58,229 nucleotides of DNA from Lachnospiraceae bacterium (lineage in GTDB: Bacteria; Bacillota; Clostridia; Lachnospirales; Lachnospiraceae). The position numbers were made by a program, and so were the translations under genes. The stretch spans positions 1-58,229 of the forward strand of contig JALELZ010000004.1 in assembly GCA_022768465.1 (NCBI GenBank). Direction: 5' to 3'. Positions 8,794 to 18,624 of this stretch are shown here, piece after piece (within the stretch, counting starts at the first letter, position 1; each line of letters starts with the position of its first letter). The notes under the pieces were generated by a model, which made no database searches, had not been told where the DNA came from, and saw only the letters and a program-made list of their open reading frames with translations.

Positions 8794-11421
8794 TCATTCA
8801 TCTTCAAGTATAGGTTTTTCAGACTCGATGAGTGCCTTGTCTGAGGCTCCTGTGCAGGCCTCATTTAATGAATCCTCACTGTTATCATTTTCCTTAACCG
8901 GACGCTGTGCTTTTTTCCTTTTTCTCAGCTCAAGAGCTATGGCCGCCGCAAAGATCAACAGACTGATGCCGCTTATGATAAGTCCGGCCTTCAGCCCTTC
9001 AGGTTCATAATGCATTTCTATCTCATGCTCTCCGCTGCTGATATAAAAGGTTATAAAGGTATCAAGACCCTTATATGTTTCTGCCTTTTTACCGTCCACG
9101 AGTACAGTCCAGCCCTTATCATAAGGCGTGGTCAGGATCATCTCTGCTCTGTCAGAGCTGTATCCCATTGCCTTTGTATCAACCTTAACAGTGCCCTTTA
9201 CATAATCGTCACCGTATTCTGTGATTTCAAGCTGCTGTGAGGAAAGTCTGTCATATATTTGCTTCAGAGCATTCTCATTGAATCTGTATACAGATATATC
9301 CGGATCCTGTCCGGAATTCTGTGCACGGAAATTGATAAGCTCGCCGCTTTCGCAGAAGCCAAGATCCATGAGATAGCTTCTGTCCAGATTCGAAAAGACC
9401 TTTTTCTTATCTGACCAGTTTACTGTTATATCGCCAGCTCTGAAATTGTCCTCATAGGCAAAATATCTTCCTGACTCTTCTATTGTTAACGCGCATTCTC
9501 CGTCTGCTGAAGAACCGTCATTATATACAGGTATAAGCACCTGCTCACTGCCAAGCACATCACAAAGGGAATTCTGAACTATTGCCGGATCATCAAGCTC
9601 AAGCATCCATTCCGATGACATTCCCTGAGGCATAACAAATCCAAGACTCAGTGCATAATTATTTTTATATAAATATGTATCTCCCGAGCTTCCTGCTTTT
9701 GTCATTATCCTGTTTGCAGGCACTTCATTTGCAGTCAGCTCGTAATCAATGCCGAAAAGCATATCTACAAGCGGGGTGGATCCGGTTATGCTGTATGCAT
9801 TGGTAGATGCCTCACATCCCACCTGTCTGTAAAATCTCGAGCAGTCAGCATTTGCCATTGAGCTGAATATAGACGCCGACGGGAAATTGAGCCAGCCGCC
9901 GTCATCCTTGGACTTTCTCACTGTCCTTTCTATTCTGTAAAAGTCTCCTTTTGAAAGCTCGCCGGCAAGCTTCACCATCTCTCTTACATCATCATTATCC
10001 GCTGTGAAGGCCTTTCTTAATGTAACTGTTATTGATGTATATGCCGTATTGGCAGCAAGCTCGGTGATCACAAGGATAAACAATAATACGCCTGATGTGA
10101 CTGCGCTTAATCTTCCGCTCCTGTATAAATGAATAAGGAGCGCATACAGTGCAACCAGCAGCATTCCGAGATAGAAAACTCCGAAGCCGAAGGCATCATC
10201 CTTTATTATCTCCTGAGCTAAAAGTATAGCTGCAAAGGATACTCCGAAGGCCGTTGCCGTATCACTTTTTTTGACAGTTTCAAGATTATTGAACACCCTG
10301 AAGCACATGAACAGCAAAAGGAATATATAAATGAACGACTGTCTTGCAGGCAGTGAATTAGGATAATGGAATCCGTGCCATATGAAATTGAGCACATTTA
10401 TTGCAAAGCTTGCAAGGAATATAAAGGAAAGCACCGCATAAACGACCTTTTCCTTTAACGGTATCCTCCTGTTCTGAACATATAGGAAAAACAAAAGAAT
10501 AACCGCTGTTCCGCAATATATATTCGGCCAATGGTCAAGTCCCTGCTCCGTTTCCACCATAGGAAGATGTCTTGAAAGCTCAGCTATAATTGAAAAATAA
10601 TCATCAAAGCTCTTTGGGAATTCACTCGTACTTGAAGCTGTAAGTTTAAATGCATATATCTCAGGAAGCAGCACTGCCGCCGCTATTCCTGCCGCAAGTA
10701 TGCTCCAAAGTGCAAATCTTATTCCGGTAAATACAAAGCTCTTAAAGTCTGCTTCCGGCTCCAGTATACTGTAAGCAAAGAAATACAGAATAAGGAACAG
10801 GCATATAAGTATTGATATGTAATAGTTTGTAAATATGCAAAGGCCCAGTGAAAGTCCGTATATTATTCCGCTTTCTCCTTTTATGAGCTTTTCTGCGCCA
10901 TAAATTACTATCGGGAACGCCGCTGCAGCATCAAACCACATCAGATTCCAGTAATAAGCACAGACGTAACCGCTTAAGGCATAAAACAAACTGAAAACAT
11001 AGGCTCCGTATCCGCTCTTTTTTCTGCTTTGTGAATTGAGATAAAAAGCCATTGACGCACCGCAAAGTCCTGTTTTTATCAGAACTATAAGCGTCATGAG
11101 CTCTATTACATGATTCTTACTTATCAGTAAAACCAGCAGATTGAGCGGGCTCGCCAGATAATAAGCTATGATGGCAACAAAATTCACTCCAAGCCCAAGA
11201 TCCCAGGTGAATTTAAGTGAGCCTCCGTTTTGAAGCTTATTTCTAAGCTCAGAAAAAAATGGGGCATACTGATGATACATATCTGTTCTCAGTATGCATT
11301 GATCTCCGAACGGAAATGTTCCGCTTGCGACAATTACCGCAGCCATTATAAGTACTGCGGTAATGAAGCTCATGAAACAAACATATTTAGTTTTTGAAAA
11401 TAAATATCTTACTTGCGACAT
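8794..11421 (-). CDS. YfhO-type multi-pass membrane glycosyltransferase (GT-C)
   Basis: About 12-14 hydrophobic segments fill the first two thirds, followed by a large extracytoplasmic region and a last helix near the C-terminus. The N-terminal GTFPFGD...DMYHQYAPFF and YLASPLNLLVLL stretches match YfhO proteins, which transfer sugars from an undecaprenyl phosphate donor onto wall or lipoteichoic acids outside the membrane. I chose the ATG at 11421 because it puts a basic stretch before helix 1. It overlaps gtrA by 35 bases and has no clear ribosome site, so an upstream TTG/ATG (11481/11472) or a later ATG (11373) is possible. It is the last gene of the long operon. Confidence 0.85.
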   Translation of the reverse strand: MSQVRYLFSKTKYVCFMSFITAVLIMAAVIVASGTFPFGDQCILRTDMYHQYAPFFSELRNKLQNGGSLKFTWDLGLGVNFVAIIAYYLASPLNLLVLLISKNHVIELMTLIVLIKTGLCGASMAFYLNSQSRKKSGYGAYVFSLFYALSGYVCAYYWNLMWFDAAAAFPIVIYGAEKLIKGESGIIYGLSLGLCIFTNYYISILICLFLILYFFAYSILEPEADFKSFVFTGIRFALWSILAAGIAAAVLLPEIYAFKLTASSTSEFPKSFDDYFSIIAELSRHLPMVETEQGLDHWPNIYCGTAVILLFFLYVQNRRIPLKEKVVYAVLSFIFLASFAINVLNFIWHGFHYPNSLPARQSFIYIFLLLFMCFRVFNNLETVKKSDTATAFGVSFAAILLAQEIIKDDAFGFGVFYLGMLLVALYALLIHLYRSGRLSAVTSGVLLFILVITELAANTAYTSITVTLRKAFTADNDDVREMVKLAGELSKGDFYRIERTVRKSKDDGGWLNFPSASIFSSMANADCSRFYRQVGCEASTNAYSITGSTPLVDMLFGIDYELTANEVPANRIMTKAGSSGDTYLYKNNYALSLGFVMPQGMSSEWMLELDDPAIVQNSLCDVLGSEQVLIPVYNDGSSADGECALTIEESGRYFAYEDNFRAGDITVNWSDKKKVFSNLDRSYLMDLGFCESGELINFRAQNSGQDPDISVYRFNENALKQIYDRLSSQQLEITEYGDDYVKGTVKVDTKAMGYSSDRAEMILTTPYDKGWTVLVDGKKAETYKGLDTFITFYISSGEHEIEMHYEPEGLKAGLIISGISLLIFAAAIALELRKRKKAQRPVKENDNSEDSLNEACTGASDKALIESEKPILEDE

Positions 11422-11824
11422 AATTAAATACCAAATTAAAAACAGATGTAAATATTTTGGCAATATATTCATTAATGGCAAGAGGTCCTGTCATTATCCA
11501 TATCATTGCTATAGTAATAAGACCGCTTATGCCTCTTGCAGCAAAGAAGCCCATCATTTCCTTTATTAGATATGACGGCTTAAAGCTGTAATTTCTGAAT
11601 ACAATAAGCTTATTTGTAATATAAGCAAATAAAACAGCTGCGAGCCATGATACTACAGATGCTGCTGTCGCCGATACGTTTACCTCAAGCCCATTAGCTT
11701 TAAGCGCCTCATTTACAATAATATATATAATATAATCAACAACTGTAGTAAGTACACCCACTATTACATAGGATATGGTCTCATAGTTTAAGACTTTATT
11801 TTTTATTTCTTTAAGTCCTGTCAT
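11387..11824 (-). CDS. GtrA family membrane protein
   Basis: This four-helix protein of about 145 residues starts MTGLKEIKNK and shows family features such as YVIVGVLTTVVDYIIY and the C-terminal NYVASKIFIF. GtrA proteins are thought to flip polyprenyl-phosphate-linked single sugars across the membrane. The chosen ATG at 11824 overlaps the upstream carboxypeptidase stop by 14 bases and has a modest AGGA site. Extending to 11911 would add a charged stretch that belongs to the other frame. Together with YfhO downstream and a DPM1-like GT2 upstream it could complete a three-part wall glycosylation system. Confidence 0.88.
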   Translation of the reverse strand: MTGLKEIKNKVLNYETISYVIVGVLTTVVDYIIYIIVNEALKANGLEVNVSATAASVVSWLAAVLFAYITNKLIVFRNYSFKPSYLIKEMMGFFAARGISGLITIAMIWIMTGPLAINEYIAKIFTSVFNLVFNYVASKIFIFKN

Positions 11825-13307
11825 TACTATCCTGATTTCTTGTATCGAAAGCTGAATTTCTCGCATGTATGCGCCTTGATTTTCTTCGTCTTGGTGCATC
11901 GGATCCTGCACGTTTCTTCATAATTTCATTAAAATCATCCTCGCTCATTCCCATTGCAGCAAGTCTTTTTTTCTGACGCTCCTTAAATCTCTGCCTTCTT
12001 TCCTTTTCCTTCTTTGCTGAGTGGATCTGTTTTCCGGTAATAAGTGCGGCAAGAATAGCCAAAGCTGCTATGAGGATTGTCGTTATCCCTATTGTCTTTG
12101 CGGCCTTTGAGGCTTCTAAAGTATCTTCAATCTCAAGATTAGATTCGACATCATTAATAAGCCACACGCTTCCGACATTATAATCTCCGTAATACACCTT
12201 CATAAGCGCCGCGGCTCTGTCCGGTGCCGATGCCGTAACATTATAATCATAGCTGACCGTAATATCTGCTTCATCCGCTCCCGCAGGAAGTGTTATTAAA
12301 AGCTTGTCAGCGGCTGTTATGTTGTTATTCTGTTCCTTTATGATCTTGTCATTTACAAGTCTCTTTGCACAGGAAAATTTCTCTGTCGGATCTAATATCT
12401 CGACATTTTTAAAGCTGTTAAAGCCGAATTCCAAAAGAGTCTTGGTGTCAGTGTAATGGTAAGGATTCTTATCCTTCATGCAGACAACGATAACTCTTCG
12501 TCCGTTTTCTTCCGCAACCGTAACCAAGGTGTTTCCGCTTGCCGTGATATATCCTGTCTTTCCGGCTATTACTCTTTCATCAGAATAATCCGTATTTGTT
12601 CGGATCATCTTATGCCCCATAGTCACCGTAAACCCGGACGGATATTTCTGTGTTGGCGAAAGCTTATATCTTTCATGGCTTTCGATTTCGAGCAAAGCAT
12701 CATTTTTTATAAACTCCGAGGCTATAAGCGCCATATCATACGGAGTCGTAAGATGTGCATCATCAGTAAGACCCGAAGGATTTTTGAAATCCGTATGCTT
12801 GCAGCCGATCTCTGCAGCCTTTTCATTCATCATATCTGCAAATCCGGAAATGCTTCCTCCGACATATATAGCCAGTGCATTCGCCGCATCATTTGCGGAT
12901 TTTAACAAAAGAGCATTGAGCAGGTCCTCAACCGTAAGTATATCATCCACCGAAAGTCCTGCTGTGGTAGCTCCGCTCTCAAGCCCGTATACGGCACTTG
13001 CAGTGATCGGAACCTTTTCTGATAATGAACAATTCTCGGCTACGACTAACGCTGTCATCATCTTTGTTATAGAAGCAGGACAATACTGAACATCCTGATT
13101 TCTTCCCCACAGCACAGTTCTGGTGTCGGCATCCATTACGATCGCACCATCGGCCTGGATGTCACCTCCGGGATACGGCCAGCTTACTGCTGCCGCAGAT
13201 TCTATACTTAAGAACGATGAAAACACCATTAAAACAGCCAACAGGATGGCTGCCGATATACGGTACAAATTTTTTATTCTATTTACTGCCTTTTCTCTTA
13301 GCTTCAA
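11811..13307 (-). CDS. Membrane-anchored D-alanyl-D-alanine carboxypeptidase (S11)
   Basis: Signal sequence 1-40, then an S11 domain with S79-I-T-K82, S137-A-N139 and K250-T-G252, all three motifs intact. A beta-rich C-terminal domain leads to a transmembrane helix at about 408-428 and a strongly basic cytoplasmic tail (many KK/RR pairs). It would remove terminal D-Ala from peptidoglycan stems, anchored in the membrane. In contrast to the other S11 enzyme in this window it has no wall-binding repeats. It lies 3 bases after the glycosylase gene, so it is part of the same transcript. Confidence 0.93.
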   Translation of the reverse strand: MKLREKAVNRIKNLYRISAAILLAVLMVFSSFLSIESAAAVSWPYPGGDIQADGAIVMDADTRTVLWGRNQDVQYCPASITKMMTALVVAENCSLSEKVPITASAVYGLESGATTAGLSVDDILTVEDLLNALLLKSANDAANALAIYVGGSISGFADMMNEKAAEIGCKHTDFKNPSGLTDDAHLTTPYDMALIASEFIKNDALLEIESHERYKLSPTQKYPSGFTVTMGHKMIRTNTDYSDERVIAGKTGYITASGNTLVTVAEENGRRVIVVCMKDKNPYHYTDTKTLLEFGFNSFKNVEILDPTEKFSCAKRLVNDKIIKEQNNNITAADKLLITLPAGADEADITVSYDYNVTASAPDRAAALMKVYYGDYNVGSVWLINDVESNLEIEDTLEASKAAKTIGITTILIAALAILAALITGKQIHSAKKEKERRQRFKERQKKRLAAMGMSEDDFNEIMKKRAGSDAPRRRKSRRIHARNSAFDTRNQDSNDRT

Positions 13308-13310
13308 GCC

Positions 13311-14132
13311 TCAGATACCTACTTTATTTATTCTTGCATAGTTGAACATATACTGCTGCAGTACTCCGGCATAAGGCGCATATTCCTCAGGAAGCTCGCC
13401 TCCGTATACAGTCTCTATAACTCTTTTCATCCAGACATCCACCGGCACGGTGTCAAGTCTGTGGTAACCGAAAAGTGCCACACATGATGCAACCTTAATG
13501 CCGACACCCTTAAGCTCCATGAGTTTTTCTATAAGCTCCGGTGTTTCAAGCCCCTTAAATGCCTCAAGATCAAGTTCTCCCGATGCTGTAAGCTCGGCTG
13601 CATTTCTGATATATTCGACCCTATATCCTAACCCGCATGAGGAAAGCTCCTCTTCCTTAGCTGTTGCCAATGCCTCCGGCTTCGGAAACGCAAATTCACC
13701 GCTGTCTTCGATCGCTTCTCCCAAAAGCCTCGACATTCTTTCAACTGAGGTCCTTATTGCAGGCACTGATTTTCTCTGCGATATGATAAAGGAAATCAAC
13801 ATTTCCCAAGGATCCTGATTAAGTATTCTTATACCCTTTCCGAAGCTGATAGCCTTTTTAAGATATTCATCCCCAGGAAGAACTATACTTTTATAAAGCT
13901 CATAGTCCTTATCCAGATCAAAATAATCCTTCCAGACACTGTCAAACTCTGCTCTGCTGCACGAAAAACGATATGCACCGTTTTCCTCTTGTGCGGCAGT
14001 AAGCACTCTTCCCAATGCTATTATCCTGTATGAGCCGTCTTCGCATCCTGTTATTCGAAAGCACTGTCCAGACTCTGCTATTGCCTCCACAGAAAGCTCA
14101 TCATACTTTATTATGCAGCTGTTATCATTCAT
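13311..14132 (-). CDS. 8-oxoguanine DNA glycosylase/AP lyase (OGG1-like)
   Basis: The protein has the OGG1 N-terminal domain (FRITG near 25-29) and a helix-hairpin-helix GPD domain. The hairpin ELKGVGIKVASC holds the catalytic K213, and VPVDVWMKR holds D232, the pair that forms the Schiff base and activates it in OGG enzymes. It excises oxidised guanine from DNA and nicks the abasic site. At 273 residues it fits bacterial OGG1-type enzymes. The start overlaps the lipoprotein stop by 8 bases. A DNA-repair gene inside an envelope operon has no obvious functional link. Confidence 0.92.
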   Translation of the reverse strand: MNDNSCIIKYDELSVEAIAESGQCFRITGCEDGSYRIIALGRVLTAAQEENGAYRFSCSRAEFDSVWKDYFDLDKDYELYKSIVLPGDEYLKKAISFGKGIRILNQDPWEMLISFIISQRKSVPAIRTSVERMSRLLGEAIEDSGEFAFPKPEALATAKEEELSSCGLGYRVEYIRNAAELTASGELDLEAFKGLETPELIEKLMELKGVGIKVASCVALFGYHRLDTVPVDVWMKRVIETVYGGELPEEYAPYAGVLQQYMFNYARINKVGI

Positions 14133-14841
14133 ATCCCTTAAATACCCTTACCGGATAATTACCGTTTGCTTCGTCGCCTGCGGCATAGTACACGATCACC
14201 TTGTCACCGCTGTCTCCGCTTAAAACATTCGGATCCATGCGGCAGTTATCCTTCATGAGCAGTACAGATTCACCTGTTGAAGTCTCTACGGTAAATGTGC
14301 TCATCATGTTTCCGCTGGTTTTTCCTTCGATCCTCTTAAGCTCATATTTTCCGTCCGGAAGTATTACCATGAAATCGACATTTTCACTGTCGTTTATAAT
14401 GTCGCCGCTGAACAGGATAACCACATCCTGCCCTGCCTCAAGCTCGGTTTCTATATCTCCTATCTCAAGACCGGTAAAGAACCAGCCGTTATCCGGATCG
14501 CTCTTATCCTTAAAGGAATAAATAGTTTTGCTGTCTCCCTGTTTGCCGTTTACCTCTAACACGGTTGCATACATTATGCCGAAATACGGTGACTCATCGT
14601 CTGCAGCCTCAGACGCGGCAACAGTTCCTTCATACACCTCATCTGAAAATGTCTCGGCCTCGGTGCTCTCGTCATTTAAAGCCTCTCTTGAAACAGCCGC
14701 TTCCTCAGGGATGTCCGATGCCTCGCTGCTTACTGCTGCCGTTGTTTCATCCTGCTTTTTTCCGCATGCGGCAGATATTGACATGACTGCAAGCAAAAGG
14801 CACAGTGCGATTTTTTTATTAAAGCTCGGAAAGCGCATCAT
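14125..14841 (-). CDS. Putative lipoprotein
   Basis: The N-terminus has a basic stretch, a hydrophobic core and ISAAC at the lipobox position, so Cys26 would be lipidated. A long acidic Ser/Glu/Ala-rich linker (about 30-85) precedes a beta-rich C-terminal domain that I cannot assign. It is likely anchored to the outer face of the membrane. Its start overlaps the end of the M29 peptidase gene, and its stop overlaps the glycosylase start, so it is translationally coupled on both sides. Confidence 0.75.
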   Translation of the reverse strand: MMRFPSFNKKIALCLLLAVMSISAACGKKQDETTAAVSSEASDIPEEAAVSREALNDESTEAETFSDEVYEGTVAASEAADDESPYFGIMYATVLEVNGKQGDSKTIYSFKDKSDPDNGWFFTGLEIGDIETELEAGQDVVILFSGDIINDSENVDFMVILPDGKYELKRIEGKTSGNMMSTFTVETSTGESVLLMKDNCRMDPNVLSGDSGDKVIVYYAAGDEANGNYPVRVFKGYE

Positions 14842-16942
14842 TAAGCTCCTCCGTTCCCTCGAGCACGAACCTTCCGTCCTTGATGATTTCGACGCGTTCC
14901 TTCCCGCACACTGCGGTTATACTTCCTATTTCATCATACGGAATAGTAATGTCGCAGTGAACGCTGAAATATGCATTCTCCGGATCTGTAGAGCGCAGTG
15001 CGGATATCTCATTTTCTCTTGCGATGATCTTCTTTCCGTCCGGATTAAAGGTCTCGATATCCTCTTCATATGAATAGCAGGTGTCACCTACAGCAAAATG
15101 AGGGCCTGTCTTCTCTGCAATAAGAACAGGCATTTTATCCTCTATCATATATTTTCTGGCAGCTGCAAATGCAGGCGTATTTGTTCCTATCGCAAACTCA
15201 CCCATAGGAAGCTTTTCTCTGTCTCCGAAGATAACCTTTTCTATCAGTTTTCTTCCTTCTGCATGGTCAAAGAAATTATCGCAGGCATAATCTGCAACAC
15301 GTCCGTTGATGAATCTGAGCCTAAGATTTCTGAACAGATAGCCGCCGATATAAACATACCCTACATTAAGTACTCCGTTGGTGCCCTTAAGCATAGGTGA
15401 TGTAAATACCTCACCCGCAGGAACATTGACATCTGCAAGACAGTTCTCGAAATTAGTCTCCTTTGCAGGGTCATTAAGCTCATGAAGCTTTACGGAAAGT
15501 GCAGTCTCGTTGTGTCCTCTTCCCTTTATCTCCACATGATCTGCCTTATCGAGAGCATCGATTATATGCTGCTGTATAAGCTGCCACTTATCTGTAGGCA
15601 GAGTATTTATCTCAATGAATTTGTCAAATATCTCTCTGTAGTTTTCAGCTATTTCCTCATCTGAAAAACTGAAACACATCTTTTCGCAGATAGAAGGAGT
15701 AGGCCATGCGATAATAGTAAAGCTGGTTTCCTCATCAGGCATGTACAGCTTTGTGATCTCGTGAGACTTAAAGATATAGTCCTTGTTGACCTTAAGCTGA
15801 TGCTCTGAAAAATGCATGAGGGACTTTTTGATCACCGGCTCTTCAGCCTTGGTTCCGAATACCTCAACACATGCATGTCCTGAAAGAGCCATAAGAGCTT
15901 CCTTGTTATTCTCACAGGCATTCTTAAGTGCCTGAAGCTTATGTTCCTCTAACTTGCTGCCCCAGAAAAGACACATATCTTCCTTGTGATCATACTCGCA
16001 CTGTCTGTTAAAATCTCCGTAAAATCCAGGTCTGATATTGCCTCTTAGCTTTTTATTGATAAGATGTACAGGATTTCTGTTGATTATTACCTCAAGCCCT
16101 AACGCCTCAAACTGCCTGATCGCAGCTCTCATGAAGCGTTCAAATCCAAGCGGAAGGTAGCATACAACAGTGGACTTTTTGGAAATGTCTTTGCCTGTAA
16201 GCTTGAATCCTTTGATATAGCCGTCAGTATAGGCCTTTGCCATCCTCTCGACAGTTTCTTCGGAAAGCTCTGACATAAGTTTTGCAACGCCTAACTGCTC
16301 ATTTGTTATCCACTCACCGAAGCTGTAAAGATATGAGTCATCTCCTGTATTTGTAAGATCGGCATTCATTATGATATTCTTTGCAAAGGAATCCGTATCG
16401 CACATATCACGTCTTACGAAATCTTCAACAAATTCCTCTGTATAATCATAAAGGTAGCAGTATACAGTATCTGTAAGATGCTCATTCATGATTATTTCCT
16501 GCATGAGTCCTACATTCATCTGCTCCTGCTCGAAAACATTGTAAAGCTGTATTGCAGTCTCAAGTATGGCAACTACATCGCTCATTCTGTTTTCATAAAT
16601 AAACGGAATAATGCCTCTGAACTCCTGATACCAGATGCAGAGGATATTGCATTTTTCTTCTCCGAATACCTGCTTGCAGTAGTCAGGCTCAAGATAAGAA
16701 TGCCCGAAGTTTTCTGTTTCAAGCTCTCCGAAAAGAAGGCTGTTCATCTCAGCATTCTTAATACCCTTTTTTTTGACCTTGTCGCAAAGAAGTGTAATTT
16801 CCCTTATCCTTGCAAAATAATCCTTGATTGCCGGATCGGTCAAAGCCTCCGGAAATTCCTTTATACGATCAATGCAAAGCTCATATCTTTCCGCTAAGGC
16901 TTCGCTGCTGTTATCTATTAAAATACTGTTTTCTTCCATCAT
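14819..16942 (-). CDS. M29 family metallo-aminopeptidase with long N-terminal extension
   Basis: The C-terminal half fits AmpS-type M29 aminopeptidases. Probable metal ligands and catalytic residues, by spacing, are E511 in PAGEVFTSP, E582 in MGEFAIGTNTP, H615, Y623, and H662/D664 in VHCDIT. These enzymes release N-terminal residues from peptides using two metal ions. At 707 residues it is far longer than the usual 370-410; about 250-300 extra N-terminal residues are mostly helical and acidic, with no signal peptide, so it is probably cytoplasmic. Neighbouring genes overlap or lie within 12 bases. Confidence 0.87.
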   Translation of the reverse strand: MMEENSILIDNSSEALAERYELCIDRIKEFPEALTDPAIKDYFARIREITLLCDKVKKKGIKNAEMNSLLFGELETENFGHSYLEPDYCKQVFGEEKCNILCIWYQEFRGIIPFIYENRMSDVVAILETAIQLYNVFEQEQMNVGLMQEIIMNEHLTDTVYCYLYDYTEEFVEDFVRRDMCDTDSFAKNIIMNADLTNTGDDSYLYSFGEWITNEQLGVAKLMSELSEETVERMAKAYTDGYIKGFKLTGKDISKKSTVVCYLPLGFERFMRAAIRQFEALGLEVIINRNPVHLINKKLRGNIRPGFYGDFNRQCEYDHKEDMCLFWGSKLEEHKLQALKNACENNKEALMALSGHACVEVFGTKAEEPVIKKSLMHFSEHQLKVNKDYIFKSHEITKLYMPDEETSFTIIAWPTPSICEKMCFSFSDEEIAENYREIFDKFIEINTLPTDKWQLIQQHIIDALDKADHVEIKGRGHNETALSVKLHELNDPAKETNFENCLADVNVPAGEVFTSPMLKGTNGVLNVGYVYIGGYLFRNLRLRFINGRVADYACDNFFDHAEGRKLIEKVIFGDREKLPMGEFAIGTNTPAFAAARKYMIEDKMPVLIAEKTGPHFAVGDTCYSYEEDIETFNPDGKKIIARENEISALRSTDPENAYFSVHCDITIPYDEIGSITAVCGKERVEIIKDGRFVLEGTEELNDALSEL

Positions 16943-16954
16943 ATGAACCCTCTT

Positions 16955-17266
16955 TTATCTTGAAAAAATGTATATCCACTCAATAAATACAAAAAGCCCA
17001 ATCAGTCCGCCAAGCACGGCAAAGGCATAGTTCTTGTTCTTTTCCTTAAAGCATATCCTTGTAAAGCTCATGCCGGCTATGTCTATAAGAAGCGCACTTA
17101 TACCGAGTGCAGCCAGTCCCATACTGACCTCGCCTCCGGAGCTCACCGCCCTATAGACAATAAACTGGGTAAGGATAAATGAAAGCATTGAAATACTAAA
17201 GCTGTACCAGCCGTTCTTACAAAACGGATGCTTTATATATGAATAGGTCTTTTTCTTTGCACTCAT
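16955..17266 (-). CDS. Small membrane protein, family not assigned
   Basis: The 103-residue product has three or four predicted transmembrane segments after a basic N-terminus (MSAKKKTYSYIKHPFCKNGW). It resembles uncharacterised Lachnospiraceae membrane proteins, possibly the DUF6142 group, but I cannot confirm that. Its start overlaps the VanZ stop as ATGA and it ends 12 bases before the M29 gene, so it is in the long operon. Function unknown. Confidence 0.75.
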   Translation of the reverse strand: MSAKKKTYSYIKHPFCKNGWYSFSISMLSFILTQFIVYRAVSSGGEVSMGLAALGISALLIDIAGMSFTRICFKEKNKNYAFAVLGGLIGLFVFIEWIYIFSR

Positions 17267-17769
17267 TTTTCTACCTTTCGAATATTTACCTCTCTCGGAT
17301 AAAGCTTTTTTCTTTGTTTTATCCTGTAATACTGAACTGACCTGTTTATAACAAAGCCCAGCAACACTCCGAGAGTATTAAGCAAAAGATCATCAACGTC
17401 AAAGCTGCCCACTCTGAATATCAGCTGTGTGCATTCTATAAAAAAGCTCACAAAAAAGCCTATCAGAACGCAAATAACACCTCTTCTGCACCTTCTGCTT
17501 ACCGCAGGGAGCAGAAATCCGCACGGCATAAAGGCTATACAGTTTCCTACAACATTCAGCATAAATGCCTTCATGCCAAGCTGCCTTCTGTAGACTATAA
17601 AGCGCTTTATCTCCGCAAATGGAATAAGGTTGTATCTGGGCTCCGATATAACGTCTCCCGGTACCCTGCCCATTGATTCAGCAAATATCGTAAAATAAAA
17701 TATCGCAAAAAGATAAACGATAAAAACGATCCAGCAGGTCTTCTGTATTTTTGTCGTTCCTCTTATCAT
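17263..17769 (-). CDS. VanZ-like membrane protein
   Basis: The 168-residue protein has about five helices and the VanZ-family pattern: NLIPFAEIKRF after the first helix, NVVGNCIAFMPCGFLLP in the middle, and ECTQLIFRVGSFDVDDLLLNTLG near the end. VanZ gives low-level teicoplanin resistance in enterococci, and related proteins occur widely in Firmicute envelope loci, with unknown biochemical function. Seven bases upstream is the GNAT gene. Its place in a glycan and peptidoglycan operon suggests an envelope role. Confidence 0.9.
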   Translation of the reverse strand: MIRGTTKIQKTCWIVFIVYLFAIFYFTIFAESMGRVPGDVISEPRYNLIPFAEIKRFIVYRRQLGMKAFMLNVVGNCIAFMPCGFLLPAVSRRCRRGVICVLIGFFVSFFIECTQLIFRVGSFDVDDLLLNTLGVLLGFVINRSVQYYRIKQRKKLYPREVNIRKVEK

Positions 17770-17775
17770 AAATTG

Positions 17776-18582
17776 TTATTTTATCATATAATAATAACTC
17801 AGTCTATCCATCGTCCTGAAGCCGAGCTTGTCGTAAAGTGATTTTGCAGGCTTATTGGCAGATGATACCTCAAGAGTAACTTCATCCATTCCAAGCTCCT
17901 TAAGCTTATTAAAGAGCTGTCTCAGCATAGAAGAAGCATATCCCATTCTTCTTTTTGATTCATAGGTAAGTATGCCGAAAACATAGGCTCTCGGACCGTA
18001 GAGCTTGAAAAAGCATTCTCCGTAAGGTGTTGTAACCTTGCCTTCCTCATAGTCTCCTTCTTCCGTATGAACTGTTTCAATTTCTATATCAGCCTTAAAG
18101 CTGTCGTTCCCTATAAGCTTGGCATCAGAAAGCATAAGTGCCATCATAAGCTCGTCATGATCATACTCTGCACCTGTTTTCTTAAGTGCCTCAAGATTAG
18201 AAGTTCCCTCATATACCGCGAATCTTACCGCAAAGTCAGAAAGCTCTTCGGAAAGTGATGAGAGCAAGGTCTTAAAGCAGCCTTTTCTTCTGTGTTTAGG
18301 AGCTGTAAATGCAGAAAGCTCCAATACAGTTTCATTATCGTGAGTTTCTCCCATCTCATATAACGCAATAAATCCCATAAGAGCGTCAGGGTCAAGCTCA
18401 TCTGCATCGACCTCCTCGGAAATTATGACCTCTGTATCGTTATCATCATACATAAGTGCATAATAATCTGCGTCATCCGGCACAGCATACTTAACATTGT
18501 CTGCTTCATTAACATCAAGAACAAGATCCGTAATAGAATCAAGCATATCGTCTGTAAGATAATCTGTTTTAATAATAACCAA
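17776..18582 (-). CDS. GNAT family N-acetyltransferase, two-domain
   Basis: The 268-residue protein shows two GNAT-like halves. The first has APKHRRKGCFKTLL near 92-105, an acetyl-CoA pyrophosphate loop. The second has ESKRRMGYASSMLRQLF and ends LEVSSANKPAKSLYDKLGF, the typical C-terminal GNAT segment. The substrate is unknown; in this operon an amino-sugar or sugar-nucleotide is conceivable. The reading frame starts with TTG at 18582, 8 bases after an AGGAG site. Confidence 0.85.
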   Translation of the reverse strand: MVIIKTDYLTDDMLDSITDLVLDVNEADNVKYAVPDDADYYALMYDDNDTEVIISEEVDADELDPDALMGFIALYEMGETHDNETVLELSAFTAPKHRRKGCFKTLLSSLSEELSDFAVRFAVYEGTSNLEALKKTGAEYDHDELMMALMLSDAKLIGNDSFKADIEIETVHTEEGDYEEGKVTTPYGECFFKLYGPRAYVFGILTYESKRRMGYASSMLRQLFNKLKELGMDEVTLEVSSANKPAKSLYDKLGFRTMDRLSYYYMIK

Positions 18583-18624
18583 TTCCGTATCTCCTGTTCA
18601 AAAATGCTGTCTTTACTATTCGCC

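Noticed and set aside
12456-12905. Plus-strand frame opposite the second carboxypeptidase.
   Set aside because: It is an antisense shadow of a well-supported gene with full catalytic motifs on the minus strand.
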